Positions 54,471 to 63,999 of a DNA stretch of 64,000 nucleotides are shown piece after piece. The notes below the pieces were generated by a model. It did not search any database. It had not been told where the DNA came from and worked only from the letters and a program-made list of their open reading frames with translations. How positions within the stretch are numbered: the stretch's first letter is position 1; the number at the start of each line of letters is the position of its first letter. The translations under genes and the position numbers were made by a program. The DNA lies in contig CAZARI010000014.1 in NCBI GenBank assembly GCA_964487545.1, forward strand, positions 3,124-67,123, written 5' to 3'. The stretch is from SKUL01 sp964487545. Its GTDB lineage: Bacteria; Bacteroidota; Bacteroidia; Flavobacteriales_D; SKUL01.

Positions 54471-54953
54471 TCTCGAAATCAGCTTTTCCATATCGCTGAA
54501 AAATGTGGCTGGGCAAGGTTGGGCACCCTGCTGCATCAGCAGATACATTTCTGCCTCCCGATCGCCTTTTAGCACCTTTTTTCCGGTTTCCAACTGCGGC
54601 TCCAATGCAGATAAAGTAAGTGTACCGGAAGACAGTGCCTCCATCGTTTCCCGATCAGAAAAGCGGTGTGGCACGCCCTGCCCAATTTGGAGGTGAATTA
54701 CCTGCGCTTCTTCTTTGTCAAATCTGAAAACAAAAAGCGCATCATCCGAAACCATTCGCAATACCGAAGTATTTTCTAACGCACTTTGAATAATCATATC
54801 GCTAAATTGATCGAGCAACCGGTCGACCTGATCGGGATCTGTGGTCTTCATTTGCTCCCATTGTGCTGCTACGATGGATTGAGCAGCAAGAAAAGTGACA
54901 AACTCCCCGCGCAGTTCTTCCAGATCTTCATTCGACAACCGGTGATACTTCAT
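54456..54953 (-). CDS. Conserved small protein, probably DUF6495 family
   Basis: A 165-residue, probably soluble protein with no signal peptide, TM helix or recognisable catalytic motif. It begins MKYHRLSNEDLEELRGEFVT and includes FLAAQSIVAAQWEQMKTTDP, VDRLLDQFSDMIIQSALEN and KVLKGDREAEMYLLMQQGAQ. It reminds me of the DUF6495 family found in Bacteroidota, but I cannot confirm this without a profile search. It is divergent from exonuclease III (101-base gap) and converges on the radical SAM gene with a 15-base overlap. Function unknown. Confidence 0.75.
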   Translation of the reverse strand: MKYHRLSNEDLEELRGEFVTFLAAQSIVAAQWEQMKTTDPDQVDRLLDQFSDMIIQSALENTSVLRMVSDDALFVFRFDKEEAQVIHLQIGQGVPHRFSDRETMEALSSGTLTLSALEPQLETGKKVLKGDREAEMYLLMQQGAQPCPATFFSDMEKLISRSKIH

Positions 54954-55025
54954 ACACTGATTTTATAATACCGGCAAACTTCGTGAAATCAATTCGAATT
55001 CGGCTCGGTAGTGTGCGCGAAATCC

Positions 55026-55033
55026 TATTTTTG
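55026..55033 (+). promoter_or_regulatory. -7 box upstream of exonuclease III
   Basis: TATTTTTG is an exact TAnnTTTG ending 21 bases before the ATG at 55055. It supports the internal start over the upstream in-frame codon at 54983. No TTG at the -33 distance. Confidence 0.45.
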
Positions 55034-55054
55034 CAACGGCTCAAATACCAAATG

Positions 55055-55819
55055 ATGAAAATTATTTCTTTTAATGTCAATGGCGTCAGGGCTTCTGTAA
55101 AAAAGGGTCTGGTGAACAGTTTACGGACGCTTAATGCAGATATCGTTTGCCTTCAGGAAACCAAAGCCACGGTGACGCAGGTAAAAGAAGCGCTGAACGA
55201 AATGACAGAATATGAGATTCATGCCAACGAAGCCCTTCGTCCAGGCTATTCGGGTACCGCAGTGCTGACAAAAGTTAAACCGCTAAACGTAACTTACGGC
55301 ATCGACATGGACGAACACGACGGCGAGGGAAGAGTGATTGCCGTGGAATACGAACATTTTTTTCTGGTTAATATTTATGTACCCAATTCTGGCAACGGAT
55401 TGGTTCGGCTTGACTACCGCGAGCAATGGGACGCCCTATTGCTCACCTATTTAAAAAAGTTAGAAGCATTAAAACCGGTTGTATTTTGCGGCGACCTGAA
55501 TGTAGCCCATCGGCCTATTGACATCAAAAATGACAAAGCCAATTACAATAAAACAGCGGGATATACGCAAACTGAAATCGACGGAATGAACAATTATCTG
55601 AACAGCGGTTTGGTAGACACCTTTCGGCAACTTCATCCCAACACGGTAAAATATTCATGGTGGAGTTATAGAGCCAACGCCCGGGCCCGAAACATTGGCT
55701 GGAGAATCGACTATATTCTGATTAGCGAATCACTCGTGCCACAACTCAAAGACGCATTTATACTCAACGATATTCACGGCTCCGACCATTGTCCGGTGGG
55801 CATTGAAATTAATTTGTAG
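55055..55819 (+). CDS. xth: Exodeoxyribonuclease III (AP endonuclease family)
   Basis: A 254-residue ExoIII/APE1-family nuclease that cuts DNA at abasic sites and trims 3' ends in base excision repair. Conserved catalytic segments are in order: SFNVNGVRASVKKG, DIVCLQETKATV (Mg-binding Glu), FCGDLNVAHRPIDIKN, SWWSYRANARARNIGWRIDY and NDIHGSDHCPVGIEI (catalytic Asp-His). The start is set at 55055 (MKIISFN); a Met immediately before it (55052) or the codon at 54983 are alternatives, but the -7 box lies between. The length is typical. Confidence 0.94.
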   Translation: MKIISFNVNGVRASVKKGLVNSLRTLNADIVCLQETKATVTQVKEALNEMTEYEIHANEALRPGYSGTAVLTKVKPLNVTYGIDMDEHDGEGRVIAVEYEHFFLVNIYVPNSGNGLVRLDYREQWDALLLTYLKKLEALKPVVFCGDLNVAHRPIDIKNDKANYNKTAGYTQTEIDGMNNYLNSGLVDTFRQLHPNTVKYSWWSYRANARARNIGWRIDYILISESLVPQLKDAFILNDIHGSDHCPVGIEINL

Positions 55820-55856
55820 AACCATCCACATTTTTTGACACACTTATAACTTTTCT

Positions 55857-56351
55857 ATGCAAACACACCAAAATGGAACAGGCATCGGATCACAGATTCT
55901 GCTTGATCGGGGTTTACCACAATTGCCTTTTGGCACCCTCCGCGAAGACGTCCTTGCGCTGCTCGGTCAGCCCGATGATGTTGACCGCTATTCTGACGAG
56001 GACGATTTCGCTTCCGAAACCTGGCACTACGACGACCTGGAGTTATCACTGGTGATAGAAGAGATTGAAGATTGGCGTCTGACCACCTTTACGGTGAGTT
56101 CGGCCAATTTCACGCTCAACAATACCCACCTGATCGGCCTTACCCGAGAAGAACTTGAGGAACAGATCGAGCTACTGGAATTGGGAGAAGTCTATTTCGA
56201 TGACTGGTCGGACGAAGAAGAAGGCGAAAACCTGACTATGCTGAGCCTCCCCGATAATAACTTAAATTTCTGGCTGTTTGATGGGCTCCTTTCTGAGATC
56301 CAATGGGGCGTGCCATATAATGATGACGATGAGGCGATTTGGCCTGGGTAA
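55857..56351 (+). CDS. Acidic two-lobed protein of unknown function
   Basis: A 164-residue very acidic cytoplasmic protein without signal or TM. The first half (LPQLPFGTLREDVLALLGQP, ETWHYDDLELSLVIEE) resembles the SmpA/BLIP-like pattern in which a G-x-(S/T)-x-x-(D/E)-V-L-x-L-L-G-x-P turn is followed by a W-x-Y strand. The second half repeats the design loosely (THLIGLTREELEEQIELLEL, NLNFWLFDGLLSEIQWGV). Proteins of this shape occur among immunity proteins and envelope lipoproteins, but here there is no lipobox and no toxin neighbour. It lies 37 bases after exonuclease III. Function unknown. Confidence 0.65.
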   Translation: MQTHQNGTGIGSQILLDRGLPQLPFGTLREDVLALLGQPDDVDRYSDEDDFASETWHYDDLELSLVIEEIEDWRLTTFTVSSANFTLNNTHLIGLTREELEEQIELLELGEVYFDDWSDEEEGENLTMLSLPDNNLNFWLFDGLLSEIQWGVPYNDDDEAIWPG

Positions 56352-56630
56352 AGCGCATTGTGCGTGAAGTGATTACCGAATTTTACCGGCAATTCCTTTT
56401 TTATCTATTCCATAAATTAGGTCAAGCATCGAATTTCGTTCGGCCTGATAGCGTATGTACTAACCCTACTGTTTTGGTATTTTATTCGTCAAACACGAAG
56501 CCGATAAGGAGCGCGACAGACTGATCATCACTGTCGTCTAAAGTGGATAGATACGGGCGGGCCATCACAAATAAAAACCAAAGTTTCATAAAACAATTGC
56601 ATTTTTTAAGTGTATACTTGTGGTAATCTT
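56352..56630. other. Longest intergenic stretch (279 bases)
   Basis: Between the acidic protein and the HYC_CC_PP gene. A small hairpin CGCATTGTGCG is at about 56355 and a weak AT-rich hairpin followed by a T6 run is at about 56380-56400, which could be a poor terminator. TATACTTG (56613-56620) is a partial -7 box for the next gene. A 61-codon open frame starting at 56339 has no ribosome-binding or coding evidence. Nothing else is recognised. Confidence 0.5.
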
Positions 56631-57053
56631 ATGAAAAGATTTCTGGCCATATCACTAGCACTTATCTTGTTTTCAAGCAATATAGGGCTTACTATGGCCA
56701 CTCATTTCTGTGGAGGTCAAGCGGTAATAAGCGAACTGATGCTCGGTCACAACCATTTGGACTGCGGTATGCACGAGATGGAACTGCCCGCTGAACAACC
56801 TGAAAAAGGAACGTCCCTGATCAAAGGAACCAGTTGCTGCGAAAACGCCTACCTGACTTTAGAAATTGACGGAGACCTTCAAATCACAAAGGCCCAAACA
56901 TCCCTCGACTTTAACTTTGTCGCAGCTTTTGTTCATTCCTTTTTGGACACAGCGCCACTTCTTCCGGAACTCGAAAAACCTTCTTACTCACAGTATTCCC
57001 CTCCCCTACTGTTTCGGGATATTCCTGTCCTGAATCAGGTATTTATTATTTGA
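56631..57053 (+). CDS. HYC_CC_PP-type small exported protein linked to metal efflux
   Basis: A 140-residue exported protein with a signal peptide (FLAISLALILFSSNIGLTMA) and the three hallmarks of the Bacteroidota HYC_CC_PP family: HFC at residues 25-27 (a variant of HYC), paired cysteines C69-C70 in GTSCCENAYLTLEI, and a late PPLLF. His- and Cys-rich spacing (HNHLDCGMHEMEL) suggests metal binding. Family members commonly precede copper or silver efflux genes, as here, where the CusA-type gene follows after 101 bases. The ATG at 56631 is chosen over one at 56610, which precedes it by seven codons. The precise role is not established. Confidence 0.8.
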   Translation: MKRFLAISLALILFSSNIGLTMATHFCGGQAVISELMLGHNHLDCGMHEMELPAEQPEKGTSLIKGTSCCENAYLTLEIDGDLQITKAQTSLDFNFVAAFVHSFLDTAPLLPELEKPSYSQYSPPLLFRDIPVLNQVFII

Positions 57054-57154
57054 TTTTTTACTTTTCTCATGGATAAGCCGCTTCGATAGACCTTAAAAGT
57101 CTGTCTCTGAGCTGGGCATTTCATTTATGATCGAATTGTAAAAAATTTCAAATA

Positions 57155-60100
57155 ATGTTCAACAGAATAATTAAATATTTTCTTCACAATAGATTGATTA
57201 CCATTCTATTGTTGGTGTCGCTTACCACCTGGGGATTGGTCACCTCCCCATTCGACTGGAACATAGGATTTCTCCCCAGTGATCCTGTTCCCGTAGACGC
57301 CATCCCCGATATTGGAGAAAACCAGCAAATCGTTTTTACCGACTGGCCGGGCCGGTCTCCACAGGACATTGAAGACCAAATCACCTATCCGCTCACCTCG
57401 TCATTGCTGGGCGTTTCGGGTGTAAAATCCATCCGCAGCACCTCCATGTTCGGATTCTCCAGTATCGCCGTCATTTTTGAAGAGAATGTCGATTTCTACT
57501 GGTCCCGAAGTCGGATATTGGAAAAGCTGAATTCCCTTCCGCCGGAACTGCTGCCCGATGAAGTAAGACCCACCCTGGGACCCGACGGCACGGGACTGGG
57601 ACAGGTTTTCTGGTACACGCTTGAAGGAAGGGACCCGGACGGAAACGTAACCGGTGGCTGGGACCTCCACGAGATCAGGACGGTTCAGGATTACTATGTA
57701 AAACTGGGTCTCAGCGCCGTTGAAGGCGTTTCGGAAGTGGCCTCAGCCGGAGGGTATGTTCAGGAATACCAAATTGACGTCAACCCCGATGCCCTGAGAG
57801 CTTACCATATTGGGATCGACCAAGTGGTGATGGCCGTCAAAAACTCCAACCGGGATATTGGCGCCAAAACTTTGGAAATCAACAAGGTTGAATATCTGGT
57901 GCGCGGACTCGGCTTTATTCAATCCATTGAGGATATTGAAAATACCGTGGTGGCCGAAGTGGACAATGTTCCCATTCTGATCAGAGACTTGGCCGTGGTA
58001 ACGCTTGGTCCGGCAGAAAGACCTGGAATGCTGGACAAAGGTGGCGCCGAAGTAGTGGGCGGTGTGGTACTGGCACGATACGGCTCCAACCCCAAAGAGG
58101 TCATCGAAAACGTCAAAGACAAGATAAGGGATATCTCACCCGGACTGCCCCAAAAGACCTTGGCGGATGGAACCGTCAGCCAATTGACCGTGGTTCCCTT
58201 CTACGACCGCACGGGACTTATCAACGAAACACTGGAAACCCTGGAGGTGGCCCTCTCCCACGAAATTCTCATCAGCATTATCGTGATCATCGTGTTGGTG
58301 CTCAATTTAAGGGCTTCGATATTGATTTCGGTTTTACTGCCCATCGCGGTGCTGATGACTTTTATCGCCATGAGGTATTTTGGCGTGGATGCCAATGTGG
58401 TGGCGCTTTCCGGAATTGCAATTTCCATCGGGGTAATGATCGATGTGGGGATTGTATTCGTGGAAAATACCATCCGGCATTTGGAGATGGATGAAAACAA
58501 AGGGTCAAGAGGAAATAAGTTATTGTCCGTTATCTACAAGGCGACCGTAGAAGTGAGTCCCGCGGTATTAACCGCACTCGCTACCACCATAGTCAGTTTC
58601 CTTCCCATTTTCTTTATGGAAAACGCCGAAGGAAAATTATTCCGCCCGCTGGCCTTTACCAAAACCTTTGCGATTTCAGCATCTTTCATCCTGGCATTTG
58701 CGGTGCTTCCCACCCTGAGCTATTTCATTTTCTCACTGAGAACGGACAGAGGGAAAAGGGCAAAAATCTGGAACATTACTTTAATTATTACGGGCTTATT
58801 TCTGGCCATTTACTTCAATTTTTGGCTCGCCCTGGCACTTACGCTGATCGGCGCTTTGAAACTGGTCGAAGATCGGAATCCCCGATTTCTGGGGAAGTAC
58901 TCCAACGAGATCATGTTGTTTATTATTCTGGCCGTGAGTGTTTTTCTGCTGGCTGAAGAATGGCTGCCTCTGGGATATAGAAACTCATTGTTTTCCAATT
59001 ACATCTTTGTGATTGTCCTGCTTGCCATCGTTTTAATTGCCTTGATGTCGATGGTAAAATTCTATGAACCCATTTTGAAATGGTGCCTTGCCAACAAGGG
59101 GAAATTCTTCATTCTTCCTATTGTAACCGTATTCTTCGGAATTATGATCTGGCTGGGATTTGCCAATGTTTTCGGGTTCGTGGCCAATGGATTTGACAAA
59201 GTGGGCGTGAATATCCGGACTACTTCCGCATGGTCTAGCCTCCACCACGGTTTTCCCGGTGTGGGCAAAGAATTTATGCCTTCGCTCAATGAGGGCAGCT
59301 TTCTGCTGATGCCCACTTCTATGCCGCACATTGGCTTTGACGAAAGCAAAAAAATCCTACAGAAACTCGACATGGCCGTTGCCGCTATTCCGGAAATTGA
59401 AATGGTGGTAGGAAAAATGGGAAGGGCCGAAAGTGCCATCGACCCGGCGCCCATTTCCATGTATGAGAATATCATCAACTACCGGTCAGAATACGCAGTT
59501 TCAGAAAGTGGAAAACGACAGCGATTCAGGGTGGATGGCAACAAAAATTTCATCTTGAAAACCGGTGACGTCCTGACCAATGAAGAGGTGTTGCAGCAAG
59601 GATATACTGCCGAAGATCTCGTGCCGGATGAGGATGGGATTTACTTCAGAAATTGGAGAGAAAAAATTAAAAGTCCAGATGATATTTGGACGGAAATCAT
59701 CAATGTCAGCCGACTTCCGGGAGTGACCTCCGCCCCTAAATTACAGCCCATTGAAACGCGGCTAGTGATGCTTCAAACGGGGATGAGAGCTCCGATGGGC
59801 GTCAAGGTTTACGGTCCCGATTTGCAGACCATTCAGGAATTCGGATTGGAACTGGAAACCATCCTCAAAACGGTTCCTTCCGTGAAAACCGAAGCCGTGT
59901 TTGCCGACAGAATCGTTGGAAAACCCTATCTGGAAATAGACATTGATCGAGCAGCCATTGCCCGATATGGACTGAGCATAGAAGACGTGCAACAGACCAT
60001 TGAAACCGCCGTCGGAGGTATGCAGATCACCTCAACCGTTGAGGGCAGGCAGCGCTTTCCTGTGAGGGTGCGGTATCCACGAGAACTCCGCGATGACCCC

Positions 60101-60970
60101 GACGCCATTAAAAACATTTTGGTGCCTACGAGCAGCGGAGCGCAAATTCCCCTCGGCCATCTGGCGGAAATCAATTATGTACGCGGACCGCAAATGATCC
60201 TGAGTGAAGAGACTTTCCTCACCGGATATGTGCTTTTTGACAAAAAACCCGACAGAGCCGAAGTGGATGTGGTCAATGAAGCTCAAGAGACGATCGAAGA
60301 GAAAATACACAGCGGAGAATTGACCGTGCCTGCGGGAGTGAGTTTCAAATTCTCAGGCGATTATGAAAATCAGGTGCGGGCCACCAAACGCCTGGCCATC
60401 ATCATTCCCATTGCGCTGGTGATCATTTTTATGCTGCTGTATTTTCAGTTTAAAACGGTTATCGCCGCTTCCATTCACTTCTCCGGCGTTTTCGTGGCAC
60501 TTGCCGGCGGATTTATGATGATCTGGCTGTACGGTCAGTCTTGGTTTATGGATTTTGCCATAGGCGGAATCAATATGCGCGATCTTTTCCAGATGGGAAC
60601 CGTCAATTTGAGTGTGGCCGTCTGGGTTGGTTTCATCGCCCTGTTTGGAATTGCCACCGACGACGGGTTGTTGATGGGAACTTATATTCACCAGATTTTT
60701 GAAGAAAAAGACCCGAAAACCGTTCCCGCGGTTCGTGCCGCCGTTTTGGAAGCAGGTCTGAAAAGGGTTCGTCCGGCCATGATGACCACGGCCGTGACGG
60801 TGATCGCCTTCTTCCCGGTGCTCACCTCCACAGGAAAGGGATCCGATATCATGGTTCCCATGGCCATACCCATTGTGGGCGGAATGGTGATACAAATCAT
60901 GACCATTTTCGTGGTGCCGGTGTTACAAGCCTACTGGCGCGAAACCGTGGTGAAAAGGAATCCTCAATAA
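57155..60970 (+). CDS. cusA: Heavy-metal RND efflux pump, CusA/CzcA type
   Basis: A 1271-residue inner-membrane resistance-nodulation-division pump expelling metal ions (likely Cu/Ag) by proton antiport. The N-terminus and PN1 (DIEDQITYPLTSSLLGVSGV, GPDGTGLGQVFWYTL), TM4 with the proton relay D430 and E437 (SIGVMIDVGIVFVEN), and PC1/PC2 domains are clear. Metal-site Met residues matching E. coli CusA M573 and M623 are M769 (PAPISMYEN) and M872 (LVMLQTGM), but the third (M672) is Leu940 (ARYGLSI). The protein is about 200 residues longer than CusA because of extra TM segments (residues about 530-670) and an insert near 780-850, typical of the Bacteroidota branch. A TolC-type gene follows directly. 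Confidence 0.92.
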   Translation: MFNRIIKYFLHNRLITILLLVSLTTWGLVTSPFDWNIGFLPSDPVPVDAIPDIGENQQIVFTDWPGRSPQDIEDQITYPLTSSLLGVSGVKSIRSTSMFGFSSIAVIFEENVDFYWSRSRILEKLNSLPPELLPDEVRPTLGPDGTGLGQVFWYTLEGRDPDGNVTGGWDLHEIRTVQDYYVKLGLSAVEGVSEVASAGGYVQEYQIDVNPDALRAYHIGIDQVVMAVKNSNRDIGAKTLEINKVEYLVRGLGFIQSIEDIENTVVAEVDNVPILIRDLAVVTLGPAERPGMLDKGGAEVVGGVVLARYGSNPKEVIENVKDKIRDISPGLPQKTLADGTVSQLTVVPFYDRTGLINETLETLEVALSHEILISIIVIIVLVLNLRASILISVLLPIAVLMTFIAMRYFGVDANVVALSGIAISIGVMIDVGIVFVENTIRHLEMDENKGSRGNKLLSVIYKATVEVSPAVLTALATTIVSFLPIFFMENAEGKLFRPLAFTKTFAISASFILAFAVLPTLSYFIFSLRTDRGKRAKIWNITLIITGLFLAIYFNFWLALALTLIGALKLVEDRNPRFLGKYSNEIMLFIILAVSVFLLAEEWLPLGYRNSLFSNYIFVIVLLAIVLIALMSMVKFYEPILKWCLANKGKFFILPIVTVFFGIMIWLGFANVFGFVANGFDKVGVNIRTTSAWSSLHHGFPGVGKEFMPSLNEGSFLLMPTSMPHIGFDESKKILQKLDMAVAAIPEIEMVVGKMGRAESAIDPAPISMYENIINYRSEYAVSESGKRQRFRVDGNKNFILKTGDVLTNEEVLQQGYTAEDLVPDEDGIYFRNWREKIKSPDDIWTEIINVSRLPGVTSAPKLQPIETRLVMLQTGMRAPMGVKVYGPDLQTIQEFGLELETILKTVPSVKTEAVFADRIVGKPYLEIDIDRAAIARYGLSIEDVQQTIETAVGGMQITSTVEGRQRFPVRVRYPRELRDDPDAIKNILVPTSSGAQIPLGHLAEINYVRGPQMILSEETFLTGYVLFDKKPDRAEVDVVNEAQETIEEKIHSGELTVPAGVSFKFSGDYENQVRATKRLAIIIPIALVIIFMLLYFQFKTVIAASIHFSGVFVALAGGFMMIWLYGQSWFMDFAIGGINMRDLFQMGTVNLSVAVWVGFIALFGIATDDGLLMGTYIHQIFEEKDPKTVPAVRAAVLEAGLKRVRPAMMTTAVTVIAFFPVLTSTGKGSDIMVPMAIPIVGGMVIQIMTIFVVPVLQAYWRETVVKRNPQ

Positions 60971-60991
60971 TTGAAAGAAAAAAAAATTACA

Positions 60992-62230
60992 ATGGAAATA
61001 AAAATAAAATACAAACTGCTCCTTCTGTTGCTCGGCTTATTAAGCTTTCAGGCAACGGCTCAGGAAAAGCTGGAGGATTACCTTCAGATGGCAGCGAAAA
61101 ACAATCCCGGGGTTCAGGCGGCTTATGCGCAATTTGAAGCGGCATTGCAAAAATCGCCGCAGGTCGCTACCCTGCCCGACCCAACGCTTACTGTCAGCGC
61201 CTTTGGAACCAGAATGGAGACCATTATGGGTGCTCAGGAAGCGCGGTTTACCCTTATGCAGATGTTCCCTTGGTTTGGTACGCTCGGTGCCCGAAAGGAT
61301 GTGGCCAATTTAATGGCCGAAGCCCAATTCAGGAATTATCTGGACGTGCGCAACAAGTTGTTTTTTGAAGTTAAATCTGCATACGCCCAACTTTACGAGG
61401 TGGAAAAAACCATCGAACTGCAAAGGGAAAATCTCGCGATTCTCGATTCATACAAAGACCTTACCTTGAGTAGGTTCAGCAGCGGAAGCGGTCAAATGGC
61501 AGACGTGGTGCGGATCGACATTCAAAAGGACGGCGCGCTTATCGCCATTGAGGTTCTACAAAATCAGTTGAAGCCTTTGCATGTGGATTTTAACCTTATG
61601 CTCAACCGAAATATCGAGGCGCCCATACAGATAGCAGATACACTGGTGTTTTCACCGCTCAGCACCGAAATCACTCCCGATTTACAAGAACATCCTGCTG
61701 TACAGCAGTTTGAAAGTCAAAAAAGAGCTTATGAAGCGCAGCAGGAATTGGCAAAAAAAGAAGGAATGCCCATGCTCGGCCTGGGGCTGGATTACACCGT
61801 GATGTCGAAAACGCCAATGGGGATGTCTGAAATGAACGGTCAGAATGCCATCATGCCCATGTTGTCGGTGAGCCTGCCCATCTTCCGAAAAAAGTACAAA
61901 GCCATGAGGAAAGAAGCGGAATTAATGACCACGGCCCTTGAATTTCAAGGCCAACAACAAGAAAACGACCTCCTTTCAGAATACGCGATGACGCAATTTG
62001 AACTGAAAAAAAGCGGGATGTTAATTGACCTCTATACCCGGCAAATTGAAAGCTCGGATCAAGCCCGAAGCCTTTTGGTTTCCTCATACGGCAGCGCTAC
62101 CGGAAATTTCGATGAAGTGCTGAGAATGAATCAAGATGTAATCATGCTCAAAACCCAGCGGCTCAACGCCATTAAAAACGGGGTGACGGCACAAGCAAAA
62201 ATGGATTATTTATCCTCCAAAACAGAGTAA
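60992..62230 (+). CDS. cusC: TolC-family outer-membrane channel of the metal efflux system
   Basis: A 412-residue outer-membrane efflux protein. A signal peptide (LLLLLLGLLSFQATAQ) precedes two OEP repeats dominated by helical, coiled-coil-forming stretches (YLQMAAKNNPGVQAAYAQFE, VEKTIELQRENLAILDSYKD, KRAYEAQQELAKKEGMP, QTEYAMTQFELKKSG-like helix). The family motif with regular P in TLPDPTLTVSAFG is present. It forms the trimeric exit duct for the CusA pump. The upstream TTG at 60971, right after the cusA stop, could add seven residues; the ATG at 60992 is preferred. The gene is 21 bases after cusA, part of one transcript. Confidence 0.9.
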   Translation: MEIKIKYKLLLLLLGLLSFQATAQEKLEDYLQMAAKNNPGVQAAYAQFEAALQKSPQVATLPDPTLTVSAFGTRMETIMGAQEARFTLMQMFPWFGTLGARKDVANLMAEAQFRNYLDVRNKLFFEVKSAYAQLYEVEKTIELQRENLAILDSYKDLTLSRFSSGSGQMADVVRIDIQKDGALIAIEVLQNQLKPLHVDFNLMLNRNIEAPIQIADTLVFSPLSTEITPDLQEHPAVQQFESQKRAYEAQQELAKKEGMPMLGLGLDYTVMSKTPMGMSEMNGQNAIMPMLSVSLPIFRKKYKAMRKEAELMTTALEFQGQQQENDLLSEYAMTQFELKKSGMLIDLYTRQIESSDQARSLLVSSYGSATGNFDEVLRMNQDVIMLKTQRLNAIKNGVTAQAKMDYLSSKTE

Positions 62231-62232
62231 AA

Positions 62233-63999
62233 ATGAACGCAAAAAACAAAAATATACTGAAAATTATAGGAATCCTTGTCCTTGGATTCCTTCTCGGATG
62301 GTTGGTTTTTGGTGGCAACAATAACAACGGATCAAATGATCGACACGTCCATTCCGAAATGGTGAAAGATCAGATTTGGACCTGTTCGATGCATCCGCAG
62401 ATTCGACAAAATGAACCCGGAGACTGCCCGATATGCGGAATGGAATTGATTCCCGCCGCGAGTGATGAGGGCCAATCCGATAATCCCGCCACCTTTGTCA
62501 TGAGCGAAAACGCCATGAAACTGGCCAATGTAATGACCATGGAGGTGGGCAAAACGGAGGCGGCAAGAACGCTGCGGCTAAATGGAAAAGTGGAATTGAA
62601 CGAAACCAATACCGTTACGCAGGCCAGTCACATTCCCGGACGGATCGAAAGCCTCGAAGTGAATTTCACCGGTGAGCAGGTACGGCGTGGACAAACCCTG
62701 GCTACCGTTTATTCGCCCGAATTGGCAACGGCTCAGACGGAGCTTCTCCAGGCGGCCAGGATTGCGGAAACACAACCCGAACTATTTGAAGCCGCCAAAG
62801 AAAGGCTCCGAAACTGGCGGATTGGCGAAGCACAAATTGACCAAATCATTAACAGTGGAAAACCCCTGGAGCACTTTTCCATCACGGCGGACGTCAGCGG
62901 AATTGTAACCGAAAAACTGGTCAGCTTGGGCGATTATGTGCAGCGCGGTATGCCGATTTACCAAATTTCCGACCTCTCCAAGGTCTGGGTGCTGTTCGAT
63001 CTTTACGAAGGACAAGTAGGCTGGGTAAACGAAGGCAGCAAAGTTGAATTCACCGTTAGGGCCCTTCCCGGCGAAACCTTTGAAGGAGAGGTCACATTTA
63101 TCGATCCCCTGCTGAGTTCGCAGTCCAGAGTGGCCAAGGCCCGGGTAGAAGTGGACAACCGCGAAGGCAAATTGAAACCGCAGATGTTTGTGTCGGGAAC
63201 GGTACAGACGGCACTGGGCGAGGCGGAATCGGATGAGTTGATCGTCCCCAAATCTGCGGTGCTGTGGACGGGAACCCGCTCGGTGGTTTATGTGAAGGAA
63301 GCGCTCGACGACAAGCTCGGATTTACCCTACGGGAAATAGTACTCGGGCCCGCACTGGCCGACGCCTATATCGTAAAAGAAGGTTTGGAACCGGGAGAAG
63401 AAATTGTGGTCAACGGAACATTCACCGTAGATGCGGCAGCTCAATTGGCCGGCAAACCGAGCATGATGAGTCCGGACGGCAGCCCTTCAGCGACAGGTCA
63501 CGACCATGGAACGACCGCCACATCTTCTGAACCAATAACACAACTTGCGATAAGCGACGAAGCCAAAAACGCCATCCAACCATTGGTGCGCGGATATTTG
63601 GAGCTAAAAGATGCCTTGGTCAATGATGATTTTGCAGAAGCCAAAAAATCTGCCGAAACTTTCCGCAACGAATTGTCCGCCGTCGATATGTCCCTTTTTA
63701 CCGGGGAATCGCACGACGTATGGATGGAATACGAGAATCGTTTGAAGCAATCCATTAATCGACTAACCGAAGACGAAAATATAGAAGCCGCCAGAAATAC
63801 TTTTATAGCTTTATCCGAGGCGATGATCGGCTTGGTGGAAACCTTCCATCCGATGGAAGAAAGTCTTTACATTCAGCATTGTCCCATGGCCAATAATGAT
63901 CACGGCGCCGACTGGCTGAGCCTGTCCCAAGAGATTAGAAATCCATATTTCGGAGCGTCGATGTTGCGGTGTGGAGAGGTGACCGGGGAGGTTGAGTAG
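62233..63999 (+). CDS. cusB: CusB-type periplasmic adaptor with metal-binding domain and C-terminal DUF3347
   Basis: A 588-residue periplasmic membrane-fusion protein linking the RND pump to the outer-membrane channel. N-terminal membrane anchor (ILGIIGILVLGFLLGWLVFG-like segment), then a heavy-metal-binding domain (TCSMHPQIRQNEPGDCPICG, residues about 50-75), barrel-sandwich and beta-barrel domains (TLRLNGKVELNETNTVTQAS, LSKVWVLFDLYEGQVGWVNE), a His-containing linker, and a C-terminal DUF3347 domain (about 435-588) with YIQHCPMANNDHGADWLS and the closing GASMLRCGEV. The stop codon ends one base before the window end. It follows cusC by two bases. No metal regulator (CusR/CopY/MerR) is visible in the window. 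Confidence 0.92.
   Translation: MNAKNKNILKIIGILVLGFLLGWLVFGGNNNNGSNDRHVHSEMVKDQIWTCSMHPQIRQNEPGDCPICGMELIPAASDEGQSDNPATFVMSENAMKLANVMTMEVGKTEAARTLRLNGKVELNETNTVTQASHIPGRIESLEVNFTGEQVRRGQTLATVYSPELATAQTELLQAARIAETQPELFEAAKERLRNWRIGEAQIDQIINSGKPLEHFSITADVSGIVTEKLVSLGDYVQRGMPIYQISDLSKVWVLFDLYEGQVGWVNEGSKVEFTVRALPGETFEGEVTFIDPLLSSQSRVAKARVEVDNREGKLKPQMFVSGTVQTALGEAESDELIVPKSAVLWTGTRSVVYVKEALDDKLGFTLREIVLGPALADAYIVKEGLEPGEEIVVNGTFTVDAAAQLAGKPSMMSPDGSPSATGHDHGTTATSSEPITQLAISDEAKNAIQPLVRGYLELKDALVNDDFAEAKKSAETFRNELSAVDMSLFTGESHDVWMEYENRLKQSINRLTEDENIEAARNTFIALSEAMIGLVETFHPMEESLYIQHCPMANNDHGADWLSLSQEIRNPYFGASMLRCGEVTGEVE

Noticed and set aside
56339..56524. 61-codon open frame after the acidic protein gene
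   Set aside because: Overlaps the preceding stop, has no coding signature and no clear ribosome-binding or promoter context.
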